The notes below the pieces were generated by a model. It was not told where the DNA came from. It made no database searches and saw only the letters and a program-made list of their open reading frames with translations. Shown here one piece after another: positions 1-7,975 of a DNA stretch of 64,000 nt; the first letter of the stretch is position 1; the number at the start of each line of letters is the position of its first letter. Source of the DNA: Cyanophora paradoxa (Eukaryota; Glaucocystophyceae; Cyanophorales; Cyanophoraceae). The stretch lies in contig QPMI01000039.1 in NCBI GenBank assembly GCA_004431415.1, forward strand, positions 310,001 to 374,000, written 5' to 3'. Position numbers and translations under genes: made by a program.

Positions 1-87
1 TGCATGCCGCCGATGATGGTCTCTATAATGTGTCAAGGACTCCAGGACCTTGCCGACTTGTGTCGCTGATATTGATATCGATAACAG

Positions 88-219
88 ACGAAGTTGGAGA
101 GCGACAAGCGCGTCGGCGCCATCCGCAACCCCGACAATTCGACCGCCCCAATCGTTTACGTCCCCGGAGCCACGAAGGCGCCGGACGAGGAGTGCGCCCA
201 TTATCGTGTCGTAATTTAA
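88..219 (+). CDS. Terminal exon of an unidentified host gene
   Basis: An exon of exactly 44 codons follows an acceptor AACAG at 83-87 and ends with TAA at 217-219. The encoded segment contains GAIRNPDNSTAPIVYVPGA and is not low-complexity, unlike the surrounding frames. The previous exon probably ends near 30, at a GTGTCAAGG donor, giving an intron of roughly 57 bp, but that exon is cut by the window edge. I do not recognise the family. Confidence 0.5.
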   Translation, partial: TKLESDKRVGAIRNPDNSTAPIVYVPGATKAPDEECAHYRVVI

Positions 220-306
220 AGCCAGCAGTAGCGTATATCCTTGCTATTTTCTCCTTTAGCTACTTATTTCTATTCATGATCATAACCATGGCGCCGGCAC
301 ATATGC

Positions 307-736
307 ATGCTTATGCTGCTTATGCTGCTCATGCCTCTCGACCTTCGCGGTGAAATCACTCGTAGATCGACCACCACGGAGAACGATCGCGACGATCAAG
401 AAGTAGAGGAGGAGGAAGATCTAGAGGACTTGGAAGATTTTTCAGATGACGTCGGCGGTGGTGATATCGATGAGCTCGAGCCCGCGGCCGCGGCGGTGTA
501 CGAGTCCCACTCGAGCTCGGCGCCGCCGCAAGCTGCATCGATATCGTCACCGCGTACGCGTACGCGTTTGCGTGCCTCGAGGTCGTTTCCCGATGCATCG
601 GCTCCGCCAACTGCGAATTCAGATGAAGTCGACGATGACGTGCCTGTGACCGAGATGAAGCGTAGGCGCCGAATGACAGCGACGCCGCCGCCCCTCAGCT
701 GCGTTTCGCCAATCTCTTCGCCCAAGATGCCGGCGC
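307..736 (+). pseudogene. Host coding region interrupted by the provirus (5' part)
   Basis: An open frame runs from ATG 307 through an acidic tract (EVEEEEDLEDLEDFSDD), a Ser/Ala/Pro-rich stretch and a basic patch (EMKRRRRM) up to the left end of the provirus. It looks like a disordered nuclear protein. The frame stays open when the viral insert and one copy of CGGCGC are removed: codon 736 joins 34580-34581 and continues for 16 more codons to a GT donor at 34630. ATG 307 may not be the true start, since the first codons (MLMLLMLLM) are repetitive and an upstream exon is possible. The function is unknown. The inserted virus would truncate this allele. Confidence 0.45.
731..736. repeat. Target-site duplication, left copy (CGGCGC)
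   Basis: CGGCGC abuts the outermost base of the left TIR and recurs at 34574-34579 directly after the right TIR. Six base pairs is the duplication length produced by Polinton/Maverick-type rve integrases. It shows that the element arrived by integrase-mediated insertion. Confidence 0.9.
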
Positions 737-807
737 ACACATAAAGATAAACGTATTTTTAACCCTCGCGTTCCGCTCAGGTTAAAAATACGTTTATCTT
801 TATGTGT
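737..807. repeat. Terminal palindrome of left TIR (27-bp arms, 17-nt loop)
   Basis: Bases 737-763 are the exact reverse complement of 781-807, separated by 17 nt (764-780, GC-rich). The outermost end of the virus can therefore fold into a perfect 27-bp hairpin. The right end carries the mirror image at 34503-34573. Confidence 0.93.
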
Positions 808-1012
808 GTTAATACATATTTTATATAAATTTAACATGATATTATACATATTTATATGTAATTATCGATGTGAAAATGATAAATTCGATATAACCACGAT
901 TAAGTTTTATGCAAATTCGATATAATCACGATATATTTAATGTAAATCCGATATAATCCCGATTGCGTTTATCGTAAACAACTACAATTTACTGCGTGAT
1001 TCATTTAATGAT

Positions 1013-1655
1013 AAGGTGGGGCGGTGGGGTCTGGTTGGGTCTGTTTTTCGAATTGCTATAAATTTCATGGCGTTCTAAATTTTTCTGAAAAGTGACCCCA
1101 CCACACCCCACCACCCCACCCTATCGATTAATTTATACTTCCACACTTAATTATATGGTAATTTCAATCTAATATATATCAATTTGAATAGTGGAATTGT
1201 TATGTGTTATGGTAATGGTTGGGTGTATGGTGGGGTGTAATCTCTTACGTAATTCAGTGTGGGAATCTCTACGATATAGAAGCGGAAATTAACATGTAAA
1301 TACCGTTAGATCTGTACAGGTTGGGTGTAAATACCGTTAGATCTGTACAATGTGGGTGTAATCTCTCTCGTATTACAGTGTTAATACTAACATTTTATAT
1401 ATTTATCGATGCGGTGGGGCGGTGGGGTCTGGTGGGGCATGTTTTTGAAATTCATTATTTTTGGGGATCCGCTCAAAATTTTCTTGAAATTTGATCCCAC
1501 CACACCCCACCCTCCCACCCTATCCATTAATTCATACATCACACACTTATTTATATGGTAATTTCAATCTAATATATAGCAATTTGAAAAGTGGGAATGC
1601 TATAAATTATGGTAACGGTGGGGTGTAGGGTGGGGTGTCATTCCTTACTGATTCA
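1013..1655. repeat. Twin GGTGGGG/CCCCACC modules in the TIR
   Basis: Two imperfect direct copies of about 240 bp start near 1013 and 1409. Each has a G-rich block (GGTGGGGCGGTGGGGTCTGG), an AT spacer of about 60 bp, the complementary C-rich block (CCCACCACACCCCACC), then an AT stretch ending in another GGTGGGGTGT block. G-rich blocks of this type could form G-quadruplexes, and the pairs of blocks could fold as stems. A third copy lies internally at 17390-17620. Confidence 0.85.
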
Positions 1656-1662
1656 CGTAAGA

Positions 1663-1780
1663 TTAACTCGGAAACCGCGCTACTCTATGCTTCTCCGCTC
1701 TCTCCAAACCGCTAAACATACACGTTACCCTCTCTTCTATCATCTCCTTTATTACTGATGTCTTACGCTCCGCTTCCGTA
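1663..1780 (-). pseudogene. 3' fragment of the decarboxylase gene within left TIR
   Basis: This is the mirror copy of 33530-33647: the last 38 codons of the S-adenosylmethionine decarboxylase gene plus its stop, without the active-site region. It exists because the TIR boundary falls inside that gene. It has no start codon and is not expected to be expressed. Confidence 0.85.
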
Positions 1781-1868
1781 TTCTTACCATCAATCGTGCG
1801 AAATTCAAAAAGTCCCGTGAGCAACCGAAAATGATTTAAGGAGAACGCGATACATTGGGGTAAGAAGA

Positions 1869-1881
1869 AAAATATTTTCTC
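1869..1881 (+). promoter_or_regulatory. Shared upstream motif AAAATATTTTCTC
   Basis: The same 13-mer lies 14-30 nt before the ATG of three viral genes: 1905 (this one), 7976 (motif 7949-7961) and 8453 (motif 8411-8423). It is repeated in the second copy of the duplication (14240-14252, 14700-14712). I infer a promoter class, probably early, because the helicase is among its targets and it is not seen upstream of the capsid genes. Confidence 0.6.
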
Positions 1882-1904
1882 TGTTTCAGATAAGTAAGGA
1901 TCAA

Positions 1905-2516
1905 ATGGCGGTTAATATTAATACGGATCGCATGGCTTACATGTTTAATGACCTCCCGATTTTCGATGAGGGTTTCGAGTCGACGCCGTTTCTTGCGGAA
2001 CTGTTCGATGTCATCTTCTCTATTGATAGTGAGCGAACGCTTTTCTCCTTTATCAACACTTTCTTCAAACCGGAAGACATTATATCTATTGGTTACTTCA
2101 TTGAAGAACCGCATAAGATTGTTATTCGTTCAACTGTTGGGTTTTCCTATGTTAAAATCCATGATTTCTCAATTAAGTATAGCATTGTCGACATTCATCC
2201 CGAAGATGAAGGTGGATATCAACAAATTGTGAATTTCTGGTCTCTTTACCGATGCACTCCGTACTCTCTTAATGATGTTATCAAAACCATAAAGCGTGTA
2301 CAATCTTTCAGACTTCTATATTTTAAGGTTGATCGCAATATGTCCGTTTATAATAAGAAGTTTGAAGAGCATGGCTTGAAGATTACACGTCGTGTTACAC
2401 TGCGGAAATTCTTGAAAGCCAACGGGGCTAAGTGGAGCCGCACCTTTAGAAAGTGGTATATTGAGGAAAACAACCAACTCATCGCTGATATCTTTTCAAT
2501 CGCTCCCCAACGCTAA
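1905..2516 (+). CDS. Unknown viral protein, 203 aa, GAKW...WYI tail motif
   Basis: This is the first gene inside the left TIR. ATG 1905 is chosen because it follows the AAAATATTTTCTC motif by 23 nt. The protein is mixed alpha/beta with no membrane segment or signal peptide. Near the C-terminus (about residues 168-187) LRKFLKANGAKWSRTFRKWY resembles the short ...LGA.WD...K.WYV motif found at the ends of diverse phage and plasmid proteins (DUF5710-like); that is a resemblance only. It converges on and overlaps the 3' end of the minus-strand minor capsid gene by 21 bp. Its promoter class, shared with the primase-helicase, suggests an early non-structural role. I do not recognise the family. Confidence 0.8.
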   Translation: MAVNINTDRMAYMFNDLPIFDEGFESTPFLAELFDVIFSIDSERTLFSFINTFFKPEDIISIGYFIEEPHKIVIRSTVGFSYVKIHDFSIKYSIVDIHPEDEGGYQQIVNFWSLYRCTPYSLNDVIKTIKRVQSFRLLYFKVDRNMSVYNKKFEEHGLKITRRVTLRKFLKANGAKWSRTFRKWYIEENNQLIADIFSIAPQR

Positions 2517-3407
2517 AACCTCCAACTGAAACGAATTATCTATACCGTTCATATCAACAAGATCACCGTAATAATCACGAAACTCAACCGTTAACTCACG
2601 AATAATAAGGTCCTTATCTGTTATTTTTACATACTCACTCACTTCTCCCGTGTGATAGATGTATTTCCCGATGTCCTGACTTAATTGTAATCGCAAAATC
2701 GCGCCTTGATTCTGCGGTTGTGATTGTGGGACAATATTATGGTTGGATGCAAACGGTGCAAGTTCTTTGATGTGCATGTATAAATACTGTTCAGCGTTCA
2801 TATCCGCCATCTTTGGACTAACTGCTTTGAACGCCATCGGTGCCGCTACTAATTCTGCTCCTTCAAATGTAACCCCCCATTGTGGGTGATCGGGTGTTAT
2901 TGGCGTTCCTGCATAAAATAAGATGTTTTCCGGAGCATATAAAGACCTGTTACCTTCCAATATTTGTTGCCCGCTAACTAATAGTTGGGTGGTACTGAGA
3001 CCAAGTAATTTTGCGATTCTATTGTTTGCTGCGATGAGTTCAAAAGGGAAATTACAATAAAACTCCAATTTGTATGTAGTTGGGTTATAATAAATCTTAA
3101 ACATTACATTCTCAGTAACGGCATAACTCAAACCGTAATTGTATGGTTGAGTCACTCCGAAATGCCCTTGATTGATATAACCACTCGGTAACGGGAAAAG
3201 TTGCTGATTTAAATAAACGCCATTGACATTATAACTTATGACAATATAATCGGTTCCTATCGAATTATAAATGCTGTTGGGAATCTCTGCATATATGACG
3301 CGACATTCTCGCGGTCTGGTTATTGGTGTTGTGAGTGCAACCTTGTATGAGTTTTCTTTTTGTCCAAATTGTCGATCTCTACTATCGACATTGACAAGTC
3401 GAATCAT
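2496..3407 (-). CDS. Minor capsid (penton-like) protein A
   Basis: A 303-aa protein starting at ATG 3407, 28 bp from the divergent minor capsid gene at 3436; the longer frame from 3509 would run into that gene. The N-terminus (IRLVNVDSRDRQF, followed by SYKVAL and RECRVIYAEIPNSIYN) has the pattern of NCLDV/PLV minor capsid proteins: a VDSRDR-type strand, then a beta-rich domain beginning with a V...IPNS.YN segment. No catalytic motif is seen. The second minor capsid protein shares the same opening layout (VRLVSAEFYNSIPII), so the two are probably paralogues forming pentons or penton-associated parts. The family call is by pattern; a fold prediction would settle it. Confidence 0.65.
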   Translation of the reverse strand: MIRLVNVDSRDRQFGQKENSYKVALTTPITRPRECRVIYAEIPNSIYNSIGTDYIVISYNVNGVYLNQQLFPLPSGYINQGHFGVTQPYNYGLSYAVTENVMFKIYYNPTTYKLEFYCNFPFELIAANNRIAKLLGLSTTQLLVSGQQILEGNRSLYAPENILFYAGTPITPDHPQWGVTFEGAELVAAPMAFKAVSPKMADMNAEQYLYMHIKELAPFASNHNIVPQSQPQNQGAILRLQLSQDIGKYIYHTGEVSEYVKITDKDLIIRELTVEFRDYYGDLVDMNGIDNSFQLEVLALGSD

Positions 3408-3435
3408 TTTATTATATGAATATAGATTAAAGAAA
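3408..3435. promoter_or_regulatory. Bidirectional promoter region of the two minor capsid genes
   Basis: Only 28 bp separate the divergent ATGs, and the stretch is AT-rich (TTTATTATATGAATATAGATTAAAG). Both transcripts must start from signals here or inside the opposite gene. On the plus side GATTAAAGAAA precedes the ATG, resembling the TTAAAGA sequence in front of other virion genes. Confidence 0.5.
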
Positions 3436-4446
3436 ATGCCCGTGGAATATGTTGAAGTGTCTTCATTCAAACAACTACCTAACCTTGATGCTCCAACATC
3501 GCAATTCATTGCCGATCTCCCTAAAACATTCGATGATGTGAGAGCGGTTCGACTTGTTTCGGCTGAGTTCTATAATTCCATTCCAATCATTAGCGGTGAT
3601 TCGGTCGCTGGTGATGCAACGGTAGAAGATGCCTTCACAATCAATTTCAGTATTGCAAACGCAAACATTAATTCTACAAAAGCACCCGCTCCTGGTTTTG
3701 ATGAGTGGCGAAATATTCGACCCGGTATTGGTCTTGGTCTGAACGTTATTAATACGCATCAAGAACTGGCGGATCGGATTACTGAACTATTCGCTGGAAA
3801 TACACCAAACCCAAATATAGTCTGCAAATGGGACGCTTCTAACAAGAGATTCATATTTCATGCTCCGCATCAATTCTATATTGCATTCGTGACAGATAAA
3901 GACCCAAAGGTATCCGGTGCCGAAGCGGGTAACCGTCGCGCTCGTGTTTTAGGTCTTGATGCCGGACGTAGAGGAAACCGATATATCAAATCGAGTGTTT
4001 ACACTGCTCAAACAGATCCCGTATTTACAGGTGCAAATGTACATGGGATCATTTCAACTTTCCCAACTGAAACGTGTAAGGATAATGTAATATTTGTGAG
4101 AGTAAAAGAACTTGGTGACCTCATCCAATGCGCCGATGGTCTTCTCACTGGATATTTTCATAAGTTGACTGTTCAAGATAAAAATTTCGCTGAACACATA
4201 ATATATAATTCGACGGAAGCAAACCCGCTGTATAAATACTATAATAAGAAAATGTCACTATCGCAACTGTCGGTAGATATAGTGAATTCTCAGAATCAAT
4301 TAATAGATTTCGAAGGTCAGCCTGTGCATCTGACATTCGAGATCCGCTATGGCGATGAACCCGCCGGTGATCCCGTTTATGAATATTTCAAAATGAGAAT
4401 GAGAGAAACCCACCCCTTCTATCCAAATATTGCCGGATTTGCGTAA
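3436..4446 (+). CDS. Minor capsid (penton-like) protein B
   Basis: A 336-aa protein starting at ATG 3436; a longer frame from 3271 would overlap the divergent gene. Its early segment TFDDVRAVRLVSAEFYNSIPIIS parallels protein A and the common N-terminal strand pattern of PLV/NCLDV minor capsid proteins. The rest is beta-rich with no enzymatic motif. It sits immediately upstream of the major capsid gene (52 bp gap), as expected for a capsid operon. The duplicated block begins inside this gene at 3869, so the second copy (10161-10737) lacks the first 144 codons. The CCCC run at 4413-4416 keeps the frame open to the TAA at 4444-4446; the second copy has CCC and loses the frame. Confidence 0.7.
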   Translation: MPVEYVEVSSFKQLPNLDAPTSQFIADLPKTFDDVRAVRLVSAEFYNSIPIISGDSVAGDATVEDAFTINFSIANANINSTKAPAPGFDEWRNIRPGIGLGLNVINTHQELADRITELFAGNTPNPNIVCKWDASNKRFIFHAPHQFYIAFVTDKDPKVSGAEAGNRRARVLGLDAGRRGNRYIKSSVYTAQTDPVFTGANVHGIISTFPTETCKDNVIFVRVKELGDLIQCADGLLTGYFHKLTVQDKNFAEHIIYNSTEANPLYKYYNKKMSLSQLSVDIVNSQNQLIDFEGQPVHLTFEIRYGDEPAGDPVYEYFKMRMRETHPFYPNIAGFA

Positions 4447-4474
4447 ATTAAGGATCATTCACAGAATTTTTATA

Positions 4475-4496
4475 TTTCTCTATTGTAAAAGAGAAA
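4475..4496 (+). promoter_or_regulatory. Dyad motif TTTCTC...GAGAAA before the capsid gene
   Basis: TTTCTC (4475-4480) and GAGAAA (4491-4496) are inverted copies 10 nt apart, ending 2 nt before the major capsid ATG. Similar pyrimidine/purine dyads precede other virion genes: TCTTTATTAAGAAGA at 5931-5945, TCTTCATTATTATTAAAGA at 6745-6763, TCTTTTAAAGA at 7506-7516 and TTCTTAGTAAAAGAA near 30215-30229. I infer a late-gene promoter or 5'-leader signal. Confidence 0.5.
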
Positions 4497-4498
4497 TC

Positions 4499-5896
4499 AT
4501 GGATGTCACTACAACTCTTCAACGTCTTTCCCTCAAAGAGGCGCTAACCACGCCCGAAGAGGCAAAAGCGTTTTTCCTCGATAACTCGCTCATGCTCGGT
4601 CTGGAAGCGAAGACGAAACCCGTTCTCGTAACCGTTAGTCCATCAACAACCTACGATAACAACGTTGGTCAACGCGTTTCTTTCAAACTTCCCCGCTACA
4701 ATTTCATCGGTAAAATCGAACTCGCTTTTGATCTTCCCGAACTAACCGCTTTCGAAGGCGATACTGACCTTGTGCGAAACGGTTACACTCGCCCCGTCGG
4801 TTCGCTTGTGCAACGCCTTGAAATCTCTTACGGTTCTTACACTTTCCACGTCCCGTCAGATTTCCTGGCGATTTTCCCGCTGGTCTACTATTCAGAGGAT
4901 CAGTTGGCGAAAAAGAAGCGTTCTATGGGAATGCTCCACGGTATTCCCGCTCACGGAACCAACCGTAAAGGTGGCGCTTTCTTTGTTGAGATCCCGGTAC
5001 CGTGGTTAAACAGTTACCTACCACTCGGTGCGCTCTCGGGTGAGATGGTTGTTACTGTTTGGTTCAAAGAAGCTAACAAGGGTTACCTTGAAACTTCTTA
5101 TGGCGGTCGCGCTCTTCCGGTTGTTGGTGCTGCTGCGGATCAAACCGAAAATGATGGTCTCGGCTCAGCTACTGGTGTAACTCTTGCTAATGTTGGTCAA
5201 AACATCACCACTGGTACTATTACTGGGTTCGAAGTTGCTGGAACTATTCCACCAATGACCCATTACATCTCCATTAAGTCTCCTCGCCTTTACATGCATG
5301 CTATCAATGTTTCCGATGAACTGTTCGCTACGGTTATTGAGAAGGTCAAGACTACCGGTATGGCGATTCCATCACTCGACATTGGTTTCGTCGATGTCAC
5401 CGGTCTTGCTGCGAAAGGTAACACTCAACCCAACCGAATTAACCTTAGCCAAATCTCCGGTCTGGTTTATGCTCTTCTTGTCTCTGTCCGTGATGATGGA
5501 GGTATCGATTCTTCTAACGGTTCTCACAGCGTCCTTAAAACGCTTGCGAATGAGAAGGATATCACGATGACTTGTGAGATCAACGGACAGCGTCTTTATT
5601 CCACGGAGCCAATCCCGCTACTCAAAGGTGCGGAACTCATCGCCGATGCCTTCAAATGCTCGAACATGGACAAAGAAGCAAACCGTTACGTTCTTACAGG
5701 TCTACCTTTCTGCGCTGACGGTGAGAAGGCGATTCGCAATATCGCACAGAGTGGATATGTTGACCTTACGAACTCGTCGTCATCGTTCCTAACTCTGTAT
5801 CTCCCTGCCGATCGCACAATTACTGTTAACGTTCGCGCTCTCATGCACAGTTTCATAATTTGTGACCGCGATGGAATTCGTAGAATTAATATGTAA
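4499..5896 (+). CDS. Double-jelly-roll major capsid protein (copy 1)
   Basis: A 465-aa protein starting at ATG 4499, two nucleotides after the dyad motif; the in-frame upstream extension is only read-through. Beta-rich segments include VGQRVSFKLPRYNFIGKIEL and, about residues 160-200, FFVEIPVPWLNSYLPLGALS followed by EMVVTVWF. This matches the ...P.PF/W....LPL..L....V.V.I.F arrangement of PLV, virophage and Polinton major capsid proteins. Its length is normal for PLVs. It would assemble as trimeric capsomers of the icosahedral shell. It lies between the minor capsid gene and the packaging ATPase, the conserved morphogenesis order. It is duplicated without visible protein change at 10790-12187. 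Confidence 0.87.
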   Translation: MDVTTTLQRLSLKEALTTPEEAKAFFLDNSLMLGLEAKTKPVLVTVSPSTTYDNNVGQRVSFKLPRYNFIGKIELAFDLPELTAFEGDTDLVRNGYTRPVGSLVQRLEISYGSYTFHVPSDFLAIFPLVYYSEDQLAKKKRSMGMLHGIPAHGTNRKGGAFFVEIPVPWLNSYLPLGALSGEMVVTVWFKEANKGYLETSYGGRALPVVGAAADQTENDGLGSATGVTLANVGQNITTGTITGFEVAGTIPPMTHYISIKSPRLYMHAINVSDELFATVIEKVKTTGMAIPSLDIGFVDVTGLAAKGNTQPNRINLSQISGLVYALLVSVRDDGGIDSSNGSHSVLKTLANEKDITMTCEINGQRLYSTEPIPLLKGAELIADAFKCSNMDKEANRYVLTGLPFCADGEKAIRNIAQSGYVDLTNSSSSFLTLYLPADRTITVNVRALMHSFIICDRDGIRRINM

Positions 5897-5956
5897 ACCA
5901 TTATTAGTAAGATATCGTTATTTTTATCTATCTTTATTAAGAAGATCTACAACACC

Positions 5957-6739
5957 ATGGATGATGTCCCCGAATTTAACGCTGGGGAAATGATAAAACC
6001 ACCTTTTCGCGTCCTCGCAATCGGAAAATCAGCTACGGGCAAGTCAGAAGCGGTAAAGTATTGGTTAAAGCAACTTCACGATGCAAAAAAGATAGATGTG
6101 GTTCTCGTTGTAAGTGGGACATCATTCAATCATTTTTGGAGAGAAGTTGCAACGTTGGAACTCGGTAAATGGGATGCGCCTTACATCGCTAAACTTCTCG
6201 ATGAAAGACAAGAGAAAATAGAGAAAGGAGAACCCGTTAACCAATTGTGTGTAGTTCTCGATGATCTTATAGATAATGAGATAGTCGATCTAACCCGCGA
6301 CAAAATAATTGGCTCTCTTTACAGTCGTGGGCGCCATTCGAAAATTTCGATTATTTGCATAACTCAGAAACTGCGTAAGGTTTCTTCAACCATTCGCGTT
6401 AATTCGGATTATGCGATGTTTCTTAGCGCCGCCAATCGCAAAGAACTGGAAGCGATTGAAGAAGAATACAATATTATGCGGGATAAAGACGCTTTCTATA
6501 AGATGTTTGAGGAGTATGTACATTCCTATCAGTTTCTCATATGGTCATCCGCTGATTATTCGGTAAAGTATTATGTAGATAAAGCGGAACTGGTTAAAAA
6601 CTTTGGATTCCCACGGTTTCATCGGAAGCCCAAAAAGAAAGAAGATGAATTACAACCGCCACAGAAAGAAGAAGCGCCAAAAGAGATTAAAAGCGCTGTT
6701 CATACTAATAAGTTGATGCGATATAAGAGTGGACTTTAA
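5957..6739 (+). CDS. A32/FtsK-HerA-type DNA packaging ATPase (copy 1, intact)
   Basis: A 260-aa ATPase with Walker A GKSATGKS (residues 23-30) and Walker B LCVVLDD (97-103), followed by a region with SLYSRGRHSKISIICITQ that corresponds to the sensor strand of the A32 clade. It powers packaging of viral DNA into preformed capsids. The C-terminus is basic and proline-rich (RKPKKKEDELQPPQKEE). The dyad motif TCTTTATTAAGAAGA precedes the ATG by 11 nt. This copy has TTTTT at 6133-6137 and is intact. The second copy has TTTT and is frameshifted, so this one defines the protein. Confidence 0.88.
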   Translation: MDDVPEFNAGEMIKPPFRVLAIGKSATGKSEAVKYWLKQLHDAKKIDVVLVVSGTSFNHFWREVATLELGKWDAPYIAKLLDERQEKIEKGEPVNQLCVVLDDLIDNEIVDLTRDKIIGSLYSRGRHSKISIICITQKLRKVSSTIRVNSDYAMFLSAANRKELEAIEEEYNIMRDKDAFYKMFEEYVHSYQFLIWSSADYSVKYYVDKAELVKNFGFPRFHRKPKKKEDELQPPQKEEAPKEIKSAVHTNKLMRYKSGL

Positions 6740-6767
6740 AATTATCTTCATTATTATTAAAGATACA

Positions 6768-7451
6768 ATGCCGCCGAAACGTAGAGGTGTTCCCGCTGGT
6801 GCTATTTCATATTCTGGCGGTGAAAGTTATGGATCTCTCAATACTACACCAATGAAATTTGACGGAGTCAATCAAGTAAAAGCAACTCAACAAGAAGAAG
6901 ACCCTTTAAATGCCGCTTATGAAGAAGCGCCCGGCGATAAAGCGCCTCAAACATCACAAAGTGATCAGTTGAACATCTCCCCCGAAGTCTCGAAGATGAA
7001 GGCGGTCGGTGAAGGTGCGCGTCGGATTATCGGTGCTGCCGATGATCGTGAACTTGGTCTACAAGATCTTGCACTTGTCCGCAAAGGGCAAGGTGTTTCG
7101 AAAGAATCGGACAAAGTTATTCAATCGATGGCGGGTGAAGTAACTTACAAGGTTGCACCAACTCAAAACATCCACCGAATCCCGAAGGCTCAATGGGACG
7201 AAATGACCGCTAAACTAAAAGACCTTGAAGCAAAGTCAAGCGCGCTTGAACAGTATGTAACAGAGAAGAAAGAACGCGCTAAAATTAAGGAGATGCTGCG
7301 TAAAGAAGTTTTCCGAATGGGAATAACTGGTGTTCCCGATAAACAATTCATTGGTAAGAAGGAGACTCAAATTGATGAGCAAGCGGTAGATGAAATGAAG
7401 ACAAAGACACAAAAGGAACCATTGAACCTGGCGCAACCAAAGCGGAAGTAG
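6768..7451 (+). CDS. Coiled-coil virion-type protein, copy 1 (frameshifted tail)
   Basis: The protein starts at ATG 6768, preceded by a TTATTATTAAAGATACA leader. It has a basic start (MPPKRR), an unstructured acidic stretch, and a helical section (about residues 145-200, KLKDLEAKSSALEQYVTEKK) likely to form a coiled coil. Its place between the ATPase and other small late genes suggests a scaffold, core or DNA-associated virion protein, but I do not recognise the family. Here GG at 7415-7416 shifts the frame and ends the protein early (227 aa, ending QPKRK). In copy 2 GGG gives a different, longer end (243 aa). Confidence 0.7.
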   Translation: MPPKRRGVPAGAISYSGGESYGSLNTTPMKFDGVNQVKATQQEEDPLNAAYEEAPGDKAPQTSQSDQLNISPEVSKMKAVGEGARRIIGAADDRELGLQDLALVRKGQGVSKESDKVIQSMAGEVTYKVAPTQNIHRIPKAQWDEMTAKLKDLEAKSSALEQYVTEKKERAKIKEMLRKEVFRMGITGVPDKQFIGKKETQIDEQAVDEMKTKTQKEPLNLAQPKRK

Positions 7452-7524
7452 AGAAAGCCGTAGCACCAACAGTATACAAGCGGAGAGTTTGGTTATAAAT
7501 ATATATCTTTTAAAGAGGAAATCA

Positions 7525-7773
7525 ATGGACTTTTTACAAAAGATCATAGAGATGTTTAATCTCCATGTGGTAAGCAACTGTCACAGTGGATGCTGTGATA
7601 CAACAGTAGAAGTAGGTTTCTCAGATACCGAAGATAATGTGACGGAAGGTAGAGGATCCCGGAGACATTCGGTAGACTCCACCCATTCAGAACCGGCTTC
7701 AAATGGTCGCCGGTTTTCCGTAGATCAAAGCGATGATTTACGAAGACAAGCGTTTGAACATCGCGGTAATTAA
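7525..7773 (+). CDS. Small Cys-motif protein, copy 1 (82 aa)
   Basis: ATG 7525 follows TCTTTTAAAGA (7506-7516) by 8 nt, so this start is preferred to one 36 nt upstream. The protein begins with an amphipathic helix (MDFLQKIIEMFNLHVV), then NCHSGCCD, then a hydrophilic, Ser/Arg-rich tail with repeated RRxSVD elements (RRHSVD, RRFSVD). The Cys cluster could bind metal or form a disulfide; RRxS sites look like basophilic kinase targets. The family is unknown. The leader class and position point to a virion or assembly protein. An identical copy lies at 13816-14064. Confidence 0.65.
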   Translation: MDFLQKIIEMFNLHVVSNCHSGCCDTTVEVGFSDTEDNVTEGRGSRRHSVDSTHSEPASNGRRFSVDQSDDLRRQAFEHRGN

Positions 7774-7797
7774 AATATTTGTAATAAGTATCGAATA

Positions 7798-7881
7798 ATG
7801 CTTGAAGAAGTCTACAATATCATCTTAGCGAAACGTCAGATTTATGCCGTTAAATCTGCAATTGAAGAACGTAGACAGTAG
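7798..7881 (+). CDS. Possible 27-aa peptide, copy 1
   Basis: ATG 7798 opens a 28-codon frame (MLEEVYNIILAKRQIYAVKS..., stop 7879-7881) predicted to be one amphipathic helix. It fills the gap between two real genes and is repeated unchanged at 14089-14172. No family is recognisable at this size and it may not be translated. Confidence 0.3.
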   Translation: MLEEVYNIILAKRQIYAVKSAIEERRQ

Positions 7882-7948
7882 CTTGTCCGGTCGCCAAAAA
7901 TTGACAACCCAAAAAGGATTTAAAGGTACTGCGATATTACACACTGAT

Positions 7949-7961
7949 AAAATATTTTCTC
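7949..7961 (+). promoter_or_regulatory. Shared motif AAAATATTTTCTC (second site)
   Basis: An exact copy of the 13-mer found before the first gene and the helicase, here 14 nt before ATG 7976. It supports the downstream start rather than one at 7844, because the motif would otherwise lie inside the coding region. The duplicate copy is at 14240-14252. Confidence 0.6.
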
Positions 7962-7975
7962 TGCTTAAAATAAGG

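Larger units (their letters stand above)
737..1780 (+). repeat. Left terminal inverted repeat (1044 bp)
   Basis: Position p here pairs with 35310-p on the right, and both arms are 1044 bp. The match begins at 737/34573 and ends at 1780/33530, where 1781 and 33529 no longer pair. Inside are a terminal palindrome (737-807), three AT-rich repeats related to AATTCGATATAATCACGATT (about 890-965), a doubled GTAAATACCGTTAGATCTG motif (1297-1348), and two related modules (about 1013-1245 and 1409-1655) with GGTGGGG/CCCCACC runs. The inner end copies the last 118 bp of the decarboxylase gene. Confidence 0.95.
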
